A stretch of 64,000 nucleotides of DNA. Origin: Actinernus sp. WN-2022. Taxonomy: Eukaryota > Cnidaria > Anthozoa > Actiniaria > Actinernidae. The notes below the pieces were generated by a model, which was not told the origin of the DNA, searched no databases, and saw only the letters and a program-made list of their open reading frames with translations. Of this stretch, positions 30,201 to 42,500 are shown one piece after another; positions within the stretch are counted from its first letter, which is position 1, and each line of letters opens with the position of its first letter. A program made the translations under genes and the position numbers. The stretch lies in assembly GCA_030867875.1 (NCBI GenBank), contig JAOWCC010001634.1, positions 51,866,021 to 51,930,020 on the forward strand, given 5' to 3'.

Positions 30201-33200
30201 TTGTTGGTGTGAGTGTACTGTACGTATCTCTACTTGTTGGTGTGAGTGTACTGTACGTATCTCTACTTGTTGGTATGAGTGTATTGTACGTATCTCTACT
30301 TGTTGGTATGAGTATACTGTACGTATCTCTACTTGTTGGTATGAGTGTACTGCACGTATCTCTACTTGTTGGTGTGAGTATATTGTACGTATCTATACTT
30401 GTTGGTATGAGTGTACTGCACATACCTCTACTTGTTGGTATGAGTTGCTCATCATCGCTATCAGCATGTTGAGTAGAACTATCATAGAGGCGGCATGATA
30501 CAAAGTGAAGAGTGACGCCGACCAGAATTGAATAAGACTCTGACTATTGAATACATCTAGGCTGGCCAGCCCTACCATGTCTAGACTCGCCCACATTAAC
30601 GTCACCATGGTGGTTAGCAGACTAAAATGAAAATAAAGTAAGGTCCTCCTCATTACGCTATCATCTCAACTCTTGGTACAATTGCGCAAGTATAATTCTT
30701 CCCTTCCTCTCTCTCCACTACCATCCCAACATTTCAGGGCGAGGGGGATAGGGAGGGGGAGGGTTCCAAGCAATTTGGTGGAAGATTGTAGCAGTTTTCA
30801 TGAAAATATATATATATATATTGTAAATGTTGAAACCTATTAAAACGAGAGGCAGGTAAAGTGAAATACAACATTCTGATTTGAGTCTGTGAGGCATATA
30901 AATTAATATTGTTATAATAATTACAGAAGCGATTAAACTCAGGTCTAAGTAGTGTAAAATATTGTCATAAAGCTCAGGTCTAACTATAGTGTCATAAAGT
31001 TTTCTTAAATAAACGCCACAGAACTGAAGTAGACGATACTGAGTGTTAACTTACTTGTGGTAGCCCTTGTCTAGCATTGAATCCAGCTGTGAGGAATAGT
31101 TTTTTGCCGGCCGTGGCATTTTGTAAGCCTCGAATGATGACATGTATAACATGGACATGGCAACTGAAAACGATACCAGCACCACGCAGCTGATGAATGC
31201 GAACTGAAAAATCACACGAACCATACGGCTCAAACTCAACTGTAACAGGCCAAGATATCGGCTGATTTGACACAGATAGATAAGCCGAAAGAAACTCGCA
31301 ACAACGCCAAATGAGTACATGCCATCGGCAGTACTCAGTAACACATCGTGGGTGTCCTTTCCATGGATGCCGAAGTCCACTAGTAGGATTGAGGTCCACA
31401 CTATATAAGCACCTAATATCAAGAACACCATTGCCATATCCATCCAGTTCCAACCGCTGGAGAAATACCTCTTTGCTCCCTCGTGCCATATCTGCTTGCA
31501 TTCAGACCAAGCGATCCCAAGAATCCACATTAAAATCACCCACTCCAGGGTGGAGGGCATTTCGTTGAATCGGATGTTGAACTTTTGATGTGAAGAGAAA
31601 GCGAGAAGGCTGAGGAAGGTCACAAAGGAAACCGTGTGATTAATGAACTTGATGAACGGCCGCTTTATCTTGCGACCGACCTCCAAGAAAGGCAGGAAGA
31701 AATATAAGATAGCCAACAGTGGGAAGATAAACACTTGGATGATGACGTAACTAATGCGATACAGGAAATTATTCGTCCGCCAGCCGCTGACGTCGCCAAA
31801 GATATGGTGCATTACAAGATGTTGACAGTAGGGGTGTGCAACGAACTATCGAAAGAAAGAGCATCAATTAGCTGCCATTATAGAGTGGCTGCTGCAGGGG
31901 ATGGAAAGGATTTGCCGAATAATGCCTAGATGCTAGATCATACCTTAGCCCTAGGCCAGTAAGTACTCGTCATTTACGTAGATCATACCTTAGCCCTAGG
32001 CCAGTAAGTACTCGTCATTTACGTAGATCATACCTTAGCCCTAGGCCAGTAAGTACTCGTCTGTTACTTACTGGCCTAGGGCTAAGGTATGATCTACGTA
32101 AATGACGAGTACTTACTGCCCTAGGGCTATGATATGATCTACGTAAATGACGAGTACTTACTGGCCTAGGGCTAAGGTATGATCTACGTAAATGACGAGT
32201 ACTTACTGACAATAACAATAACAATAATAACAATAACAATAATAATAACAATAATAATAACAATAATAATAACAATAATAATAACAACAATAATAACAAT
32301 AATAATAACAATATCAACAATAATAATAACAGCAACAATGATAATAATAATAACAGACAATAACAACAACAACAATAATAATAATAACAGAAAATAACAA
32401 CAACAATGATAATAATAACAATGATAACAACAACAACAATGATAATAATGAAAATGACAACAATAATAACAACAACAATGATAATATTAATAACAGATAA
32501 TAACAACAATAATGATAACAACAATGATAATATTAATAACAGATAATAACAACAACAACAACAACAATAATAATAATAACAGACAATAACAACAATGATA
32601 ATAATAACAATGATAACAACAACAACAACAATGATAATAATAAAAATAACAACAATAATAATAATAATAACAGATAACAACAACAACAATGATAATAACA
32701 ACAATGATAATAATAAAAATAACAACAATAATAACAACAACAATGATAATAATAATAATAAAAATAAAAATAACAACAATAATAATAATAATAACAGATA
32801 ACAACAACAACAATGATAATAACAACAATGATAATAATAAAAATAACAACAATAATAATAATAATAACAGATAACAACAACAACAATGATAATAACAACA
32901 ATGATAATAATAAAAATAACAACAATAATAACAACAACAATGATAATAATAATAATAAAAATAAAAATAACAACAATAATAATAATAATAACAGATAACA
33001 ACAACAACAATGATAATAATAATAATAAAAATAACAACAATAATAACAACAACAATGATAATAATAACAATGATAACAACAACAACAACAATGATAATAA
33101 TAAAAATAACAACAATAATAATAATAATAACAGATAACAACAACAACAATGATAATAACAACAATGATAATAATAAAAATAACAACAATAATAACAACAA

Positions 33201-33568
33201 CAATGATAATAATAATAATAAAAATAAAAATAACAACAATAATAATAATAATAACAGATAACAACAACAACAATGATAATAACAACAATGATAATAATAA
33301 AAATAACAACAATAATAATAATAATAACAGATAACAACAACAACAATGATAATAACAACAATGATAATAATAAAAATAATAATAATAATAACAGATAACA
33401 ACAACAACAATGATAATAACAACAATGATAATAATAAAAATAACAACAATAATAACAACAACAATGATAATAATAATAATAAAAATAAAAATAACAACAA
33501 TAATAATAATAACAGATAATAACAACAACAATGATAACAACAACAATGATAATAATAAAAATAACAAC

Positions 33569-33599
<31 letters not shown>

Positions 33600-36500
33600 G
33601 ACAATAACAACAACAATGATAACAACAACAATGATAATAATAAAAAATAACAACAATAACAACAACAACAACAACAATAATAATAATAATAACAGACAAT
33701 AACAACAACAATGATAATAATAATAACAACAACAATGATAACAACAACAACGATGATAACCTTTTAGGAATGTTGATATTCACGCTGTGCAGTTCAACAT
33801 GACATCTTAAACCTTATCGCCTCCAAAAATCTGGCCTCATGTTAATCCGATAATGTATTTTATTGTAAGGCTTGCAATCTTACACCATATTCGCAAACAA
33901 TATGTTGTATTCGTCGTGTTTAATACAAAAACTATGATTCCAACGCTGCAACTTTATTCAATGCATCTGTAATGGTGGAGACCGTTATTATCAGGAAATG
34001 CATATCATTTTTCACCCCTCCCCCCTCAGTTTTGCAAGGTTGGCAGATATTACCCCAACTTCTAAGGCAATATCTTGTATTTGGTATATTCCGTGTTAGG
34101 ACAATGATTTACCGCTATAACTTCAATAAAATCCACTCCTAAACTCGGAAATACAAAGGTAAACCCCAACATGTTTTACGGCCAAAACGAAAAGAATGAA
34201 AAGTCCGAAGACTACAGAAAAGATGATATACAGCGTAAAATTCTAATACAAAGCACTACGGTTAGCTACGCCTGACACGAAAACCGCTCGAACTAGATTG
34301 CAGGCATAGACAGCTGTTTCGTTCTTATTAGAACTCGCCAGTATGGCATAGCAAACAGTACCGGGGTTTCGGTGACACTGCGCTACCGACCCGAACTGCG
34401 CTAAGAAGCATCTAGTTACGAGCTCACAGTAAAGCTTGGTTATCGGGTCACGAAAAGGGAGATGGATTTTTACGGGTAGAAAGCAACGTCGTAGAGAGAT
34501 GGGGTTTTCATCAAAATGTTACCCATAAAAAACTTCAGGGGGTTTTCTTAATTTTGTTTATATTAAAGTTCAGGGGGGAGAAATGATAGGCAAAACAAAA
34601 TTTCAAAACGGCTTAACCCCCCCCCCCCTCCCCCCCGAACTTCATTTGCGCGAGTAATTACGCAAAACAATTATCTAGTTGGGTGAAATGACATAAGATA
34701 GGCTGTTTTTTATCCCTTTAGGTATTTGCTACATACCAAACATAAATAAATTAATTATTTAATGATTGTATTATTTCTATGATTATCGTTAGGAATTATT
34801 ATTATAATATTATAATCAGCAGTACTTGTTCTTGCGGTACTGCGCATGCGCTACGTGTTGTTTCACCACGTCACTAAGGCAAAAGATGAATTGTACAAAT
34901 TATGTCATGTAGACAAAACAGCAAGTATTGTTGCCTAGTATCAAACAAAACAAACGATACTTCATATATATATTAACATAAAATGAATAGAGGACTGATA
35001 ACACCGTATATCGCAATACACGACGAGTTCATACGACAAACTCACCAGGACTAGATAACACCGTATATCGCAATACACGACGAGTTCATACGACAAACTC
35101 ACCAGGACTAGATAACACCGTATATCGCAATACACGACGAGTTCATACGACAAACTCACCAGGACTAGATAACACCGTATATCGCAATACACGACGAGTT
35201 CATACGACAAACTCACCAGGACTAGATAACACCAAGCTGCCATCTAATAATTACTGGTTTTACAGGCGACATAACAGTGATAATGTCACAGATGTAGTAA
35301 AACTGAATTATTTCGATATTTTACACATGAAATGTGACGGCTTTTAGGTCACGGCGTGTAAAACCCCAGTCGGTAAATAGTAAAGCCATTCATTTAATAA
35401 GCCGGGAAAACAAGCACAATTCGAGTGTACAGATTGTTAGCGTGTAATACCCCAGTTGGTAAATAGTAAACCCATTAATTTAATAAGCCGGGAAAACAAG
35501 CGCAATTCTAGTGTACAGATTGTTGCTTATAAATATTAAAATGTAAGTGGAGGTGAATAGTGGTGGATATTTATCGTATTGTACCTAATTGCGTATTGTA
35601 CCTAATTGCGTATTGCACCTAATTGCGTATTGCACCTAATTGCGTATTGCACCTAATTGCGTATTGCACCTAATTGCGTAGTGCACCTAATTGCGTAGTG
35701 CACCTAATTGCGTAGTGCACCTAATTGCGTAGTGCACCTAATTGCGTAGTGCACCTAATTGCGTAGTGCACCTAATTGCGTAGTGCACCTAATTGCGTAG
35801 TGCACCTAATTGCGTAGTGCACCTAATTGCGTAGTGCACCTAATTGCGTAGTGTACCTAATTGCGTAGTGTACCTAATTGCGTAGTGCACCTAATTGCGT
35901 AGTGCACCTAATTGCGTAGTGCACCTAATTGCGTAGTGCACCTAATTGCGTAGTGCACCTAATTGCGTAGTGCACCTAATTGCGTAGTGTACCTAATTGC
36001 GTAGTGTACCTAATTGCGTAGTGTACCTAATTGCGTAGTGTACCTAATTGCGTAGTGCACCTAATTGCGTAGTGCACCTAATTGCGTAGTGCACCTAATT
36101 GCGTAGTGCACCTAATTGCGTAGTGTACCTAATTGCGTAGTGTACCTAATTGCGTAGTGTACCTAATTGCGTAGTGTACCTAATTGCGTAGTGTACCTAA
36201 TTGCGTAGTGTACCTAATTGCGTAGTGTACCTAATTGCGTAGTGTACCTAATTGTGTAGTGTACCTAATTGCGTATTGTACCTAATTGCCCCAGCAACTC
36301 TGATTGGTCCAAAGTACGAAAGCCTAATATGTCTTTAAAAAAGAAACATGGCAGCCATTGTTTTTCAGCCATTCTAGAAAAAAGATTATACCGTAATTAT
36401 CTAATATCGAGTATCATTCGCTATGTTTAGAAAGTAAAACAGGCAAACTGCATTTTGTTTGATTAGGATAGAGAGTGGCACACTGAGCATGGAGACACTG

Positions 36501-39500
36501 CGTCTATCGTTGTTTTATCGCCTAATCGGAGGTTTTTAAGCAGTTTCTGTTATTTCACACACTAGCAGAAATGATGAATAATGACGATTTGATATTCCCG
36601 GCAGACTTCAGTTACTCAGCTTACATTAAGTGTCGATCTATCGTGTGGGAATTTAAATAATACAAGAGCCTGCATTGAAAATGCAAGTTGTGTAAGACGA
36701 TGCAAGGGGCCCCTCGGGGGATGCAAAGCCCGGTGGGATGGGGTGCAAGGTCAGTGCGGGATGCTATACACAACCAGACTGAATGACGTTGCTACTGAAA
36801 GGGTTTTCGTTAGCTAGATATTCACGCATTTGATTCATGGTTTTATTCCATGACATATATAATTAAGTCAGGCAGCTGCAAACGGCCAATCTAAAGGCGG
36901 CTATGATGAGATGTTATGAAGAACTTTGAAAATGACTATTTTGTTATTTAAAGCGGCTTTTCGTGTTGTGCATTGTTGTTATGCGAAGAGTTAGCGGTGA
37001 ATTAAGAGCATCCTGCGTTCCCAATAATTCAACTTCTAACGCATTGAAAACCTCGCAAAAAATCGGATTTTATTTCTAAAGGCGGCTATGATACGATGTA
37101 ATAACACGGAGTTAAGTCCGTCTTATCTGTAATGTTGCTTTCTCAGCAGCTCGCTCTTTATAGTGTGCGCTGAGAAAGATAAACACCACGAAAGTCAAAA
37201 TATCCCTTTCAGATGAAGTGAAATATCACTTCACGTGAAGGGATATTTCACTTCACCAAAAGGGAAATTTCACCTAAAGAAAGTGAAATTTCCCTTTTAG
37301 GGGATATATCACTTTTGCAAGTGAAATTTCACTTCACCTCGTTGAAATCTTTTTATCCAGTACTGTAGTTACTGTAAAAACTAGTGTAGGTCTGCGTCGG
37401 CAGGGAACATAAACCCCGGGGGGAGAGGGGACTCCCTTATGTGAGATGCTCGTCGTACCTTTTAGGGGTCAAAATCAGGAGTTTGGTACCACTTAGGGTA
37501 TCCACGATCAAACACAGACATTTATATGTAAAGCGGTACCTTTTAGGGGTCGGGTGTCACCGAATGCTAGAGAATGACAGCGCTTTTGAAAACAACAAGG
37601 AAGAATGTGCTTGATGATACAACATCAAGTAATAGCAAATAAAAAGTTTAAAATGTTGGCATGTTTTTATCGGTACCTTTTAGGAGTCAAAATAAGCTTG
37701 AGCCACGCCCATTTTAGTACCTCTTAGGGGTCAAATCGAAAATGTCCGACGAGTATCCCTACCCCTTTTATATGGGAGTCCCCCTCCCGGGACATAAACA
37801 CTGGTATAATCAACTGAAAGTCATACAATGGATAACTAGTTACTGTAATTACAAGTGTAGGCCTGTGTCGTCAGGGAACATAAACACTGGACAGGTATAA
37901 TCAACTAAAGTCATACAATGGATAACTAGTTACTGTAATTACAAGTGTAGGCCTGTGTCGTCAGGGAACATAAACACTGGACAGGTATAATCAACTAAAG
38001 TCATACAATGGATAACTAGTTACTGTAATTACAAGTGTAGGCCTGTGTCGTCAGGGAACATAAACACTGGACAGGTATAATCAACTAAAGTCATACAATG
38101 GATAACTAGTTACTGTAATTACAAGTGTAGGCCTGTGTCGTCAGGGAACATAAACACTGGACAGGTATAATCAACTAAAGTCATACAATGGATAACTAGT
38201 TACTGTAATTACAAGTGTAGGCCTGTGTCGTCAGGGAACATAAACACTGGACAGGTATAATCAACTAAAGTCATACAATGGATAACTAGTTACTGTAATT
38301 ACAAGTGTAGGCCTGTGTCGTCAGGGAACATAAACACTGGACAGGTATAATCAACTAAAGTCGATTAAGGTATGCTAACCGCCGTGGGAAGCGAATTCGA
38401 GTGTTAGCTCGTTGTTAAGTATGAATTATGGGTGGGGAAATGGTTTATAAAGTGTTAAGTGCATGATTACCGCTGAGGAAACATGTATTCGGATCAAGGA
38501 TTAAAGGAAATTGCGCCATTGATAGAAGTGTTTGTCATTTTCTGTTCATTTTCTATCCAAACGTGCCCACCTCGGTTCTTAACTATTAGCACGTTCGTCT
38601 AGCTAGCCTCGATATCAGCACAAATAATTATACTGTGGTATAATATTAAGGCATGCTAACCAATGTAGAAAGCCGCGAGTAACAGCTTATTACCTTCCCC
38701 GCCACACAGACCTACTCTAGGTTTTACAGTAACTAGTAGTTACTCTGCTAGTTACTCAAATGACAATGCCGATTACATAAACAAATGAGCACTCGCGAAC
38801 TAGTGTGCTTTCACTCTTTGATAACTAACCGCTGTACAGTGACAACTGAATTATTCGTTCTTTAACAAACAAGAACGACAAGACATTTAAGGTTTCAAAG
38901 TATTCAAAGTATCAGAGTTAACTTTGTTATTATAACATGGTTCTTATTGCAATAGCGATCGGGAAAATAAAATTCAAGATTTAATAGTGTCACTAAATGC
39001 ATCAGCGAGGAAATGAAGAAATAGCTGAAGTAAAAAAGCGAACTAAGGATTACAATTATAAATAAAAATAATTCCATTTCTTTGACGGCATAGCGTTAAA
39101 GTGCCTATCACCCTTTTGCAATTTTGATAGCTTATGAACCTCCGAAAAGTTTTGAGTACTTCTGTGAAGAAAATTTTGGTTTAAAGTGAATACTTTATGT
39201 TCTACGCTTGTTTGAATCGTCATCTTGACGTCATATAATTAATTCGGCTTTGCAATCATTTGAAGAAATGCTTAACATGTTGACTAAAGTGACTTTTTTC
39301 TTTACTAGTAAATCAAAAACTGTGTATATTTTCTATGCATCGATGTTGTTGTGATAGAAAAGCGCCATGGAGAATAATGCATTAATGAGATGACATCTAC
39401 CCAGGTTTCGACCCAGGCTTTTACTTACGCGGTCATGGGTCAGGAAAAGTCACATTTACACGATTTCAAACAAGCGTAGGGCATAAAGTATTCACTTTAA

Positions 39501-42500
39501 CTATTTGACGACGGACCGTATTTGAGCTCAATTGGTGAAATCCTGAGTGCTAACTAAACCCTCCCCCCTCAGTTCCAGTTTGGTTAGCCCGGTGTAATTA
39601 AGTACTTCTGACTTGTTAAGCCAAGGGCTCAAACTTTCCCTACAATGCCATTCGGGAGAATTCTACGTACTCGTCGACGGTAGGTATTGCAACTTCTGTA
39701 GGGTTTCCAATGAAATGTGCTCTAATTTTGGAGAAAAATGCCACCGTCAGAGAGCTTGAGGACATCATTAAGTCTGAGGACGGCTGAAAAATACTTGGTT
39801 TGCTTCTAGTAGGCTTTGTGAGGGGATTTCACAGGGTTTTTCCGTTGTGTTTCTGCTTTCAGACAGGAAAAAATTATTCAATGAAATCCTTGAAATCCTG
39901 CAGTTGGCAGTCTTTTCCCCCCTGCTCAACCTATTAGAATGTGTTTTTGTCACTTTAAAGCAACGGCTTGAGTCCAAATCACCGCTCTTGGTTGTAGGGC
40001 TCCCCTACCGGAGTCCCAGAGGGGGGACTCCTTGTGAATTTTTTGTTGATTACCCAGCATGCAATTGGAGGTGGGAGCAGGTAAATGTGGTCGAGTGAAA
40101 TGCAGTGTAAACATCGGCGTGGTTCACAGTCGTTTGGTGCGTTTTATGCAAACAAACCTGCTGGTTGGAAAGACTAAAGAAGGTACTGTAACGACTGAGT
40201 GGTGATTTTGTGTTTGCTTTTGATTTCAAGTGCGAATGGGAAAGATTTCGTGAGCCGATTTTCAGCTCCTCAAAATTCGTAAAATCGAAGAAACGAAATA
40301 CGATCCTCAAAACAAATGAGCTTTTCTCCAAAGTGGAAGAGCCAAGCGATCCCTGTTATAGCTCTAACTTTGAAGTCATTCATCCCTTCAAATAATATCG
40401 CAACATCGTCTTTCCAGCATGTCTAGATGTGATGCAATAATTTTTCCAGTTATCGGTCACATAGGACCGATATTTGCAGGGTCCGTTGCCAAAGGGTTAA
40501 ACCAAAACTTTCTTCAGAAAATTACTCAAAACTTTTCGGAGGTTCATAAGCTATCAAAATTGCAATAAGGTGATAGGCACTTTAACGGCTTTGACAAAAT
40601 AGCAATTTTCTCAATCAAGAAACAGTCTTTATATCCTGTTCATTATTGAAATTTAATATATAATTTCCGATGAAATACCAGTGTATATTTCTTTCTAATA
40701 AGTGATATCTTCACACGTGAAGATATAAATGATATCTTCACACGTGAAGATATCACTTTTGAAAATATGAATCGATTTCAAAGATTTCTAGCCTTTTTAG
40801 TAAGAGATTGAAACTAGTATTTCATCAATAATTATATATTAAACAGAACATTACATGGCCGCTTGGAGATACGGATTTTATCTTCTCGTGTTGATGAGTA
40901 TCTTACTCGTTCGCTGCGCTCACTCGTAAGATATTTCATCGACACTCGAAGATAAAATCGGTATCTCCGCGTGGCCATGTAATATCCTCTATATGATTCA
41001 TCTGACTCCCCTTTAGGCGAATACCTGAATATTGCCAATGTATTTATATTATTTCAGGAACTTGTCCAGACGGTAACCAGTCTGGTAACTATGGTAACTT
41101 GCCTTTTAGAGTCAGTTTCGACTTTATAAACTAAGCAACATAACAGAATAAGAACGAAAAATATCATCTATCTGAATCTAAATCTGTGCAGCCATGAGAA
41201 CCGGGCCCACGAGAGGTACAGGTAACTGGACCCACGAGAGGTACAGGAAACTGGACCCACGAGAGGTACAGGGAACTGGGCCCACGAGAGGTACAGGGAA
41301 CTGGGCCCACGAGAGGTACAGGGAACCGGGCCCACGAGAGGTACAGAGAACCGGACCCACGAGAGGTACAGGGAGCTGGGCCCACGAGAGGTACAGCTCA
41401 AGCATGTTAAGGCATGGTTTTTGAGCAGTTCTGATAAAACATTCAAAATTCGCTATCTTTGTTATTTATGTATGAAATACCCTATAACTTTAGAATAATA
41501 CGGTAATCGTGTGCCTTAACATTTAAGTATCGGTATTTTGGTGTTTTGAAGGTCACGTGACCTTAAGGCTGATATAACAACGAAATAAAAATGGGGTGGC
41601 GGAAGTTATTGTTTTGTTTTAGATTTTCGGTTGGAAATGTTAAGCCAGTTATGGGAAATGAGACTGTGTCCGGAATGGTTGACTTTTTATCACTAAAGAC
41701 GATATAAATGGCGAAAAATGGTTCCAAGAATTGGTCACGTGACCTGTTTTCTATATTTTTGCCTTAACAGTCTATCAGGGTCAACCATTCCGAACTGATC
41801 TTTAAAGTCAACCACAAGTGTAATCAGACAAACATAAAATCGTTACTTAAAATATACAATGCACCACCCCGTTTTTAGTTTAATTTTCAACTTTTTGTGA
41901 TCAGTTTTGTGGTTAGTCACGTGATATACATTTTACCAATATTTTATATTAGGACGACTAAAAACGCCGAGATTAGTTATAACGACCATTGTTCTAGGAT
42001 TTGAGCAAATTCAAGTGACTCTATTCAACAAAATAGCTGTAGCCTCGTTTTCATGTTCAAACCTTGCCCTGTACCTCTCGTAGGTCCAGTTTTCTGTACC
42101 TCTCGTGGGTCCAGTTCTCTGTACCCCTCGTGGGTCCAGTTCTCTGTACCTCTCGTGGGTCCAGTTCTCTGTACCTCTCGTGGGCCCAGTTCCCTGTACC
42201 TCTCGTGGATCCGGTTCCCTCTCAAGCATGTTAAAGGGATACCCGAGTGAAAAACACATTGGGGCTCAAAAGAATCTTCAACATGTTCTTTGTTCAGAAA
42301 ATGTATTAAATTTTGATCAAACGTTTTTAGTATTAAGAACGAGCACCTCAAAGTTGGCCCCGCGAAGACATGGGCGCCGCCATCTTTGTTTGCATTTACG
42401 GAAGTGACGTCACTTCGTCCCACCAGCGTATCGCGGCTACTTGTCTTTGTATGATTTTCACACGCTCGGAATTAAAGTGGATATATTTTCATCGAGATTG

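Larger units (their letters stand above)
37364..38760 (-). mobile_element. rearranged Penelope-like element
   Basis: Pieces of the 8887 element recur in order: CTGTAAAAACTAGTGTAGGT then CTGCGTCGGCAGGGAACATA; after an insertion and a tandem array, CGATTAAGGTATGCTAACCG, a decayed hammerhead (TTCGAGTGTTAGCTCGTTG), GGGTGGGGAAATGGTTTATA, TGATTACCGCTGAGGAAACA; and at 38640-38750 another end with CCTTCCCCGCCACACAGACC. No endonuclease frame remains. Confidence 0.7.

Noticed and set aside
31311..31929. Plus-strand frames over TRPC exon 2
   Set aside because: Shadow frames opposite a well-supported channel exon.
32015..33783. Frames of 396-538 codons made of Leu, Ile, Val, Tyr and Cys runs, and Asn-rich frames on the other strand
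   Set aside because: Pure low-complexity trinucleotide repeat; composition cannot be a globular or membrane protein of known type.
39847..40395. Transposase gene inside the TTAA element at 39096
   Set aside because: Only frames of 83 and 61 codons, without a DDE or other recognisable motif; the element is treated as non-autonomous.
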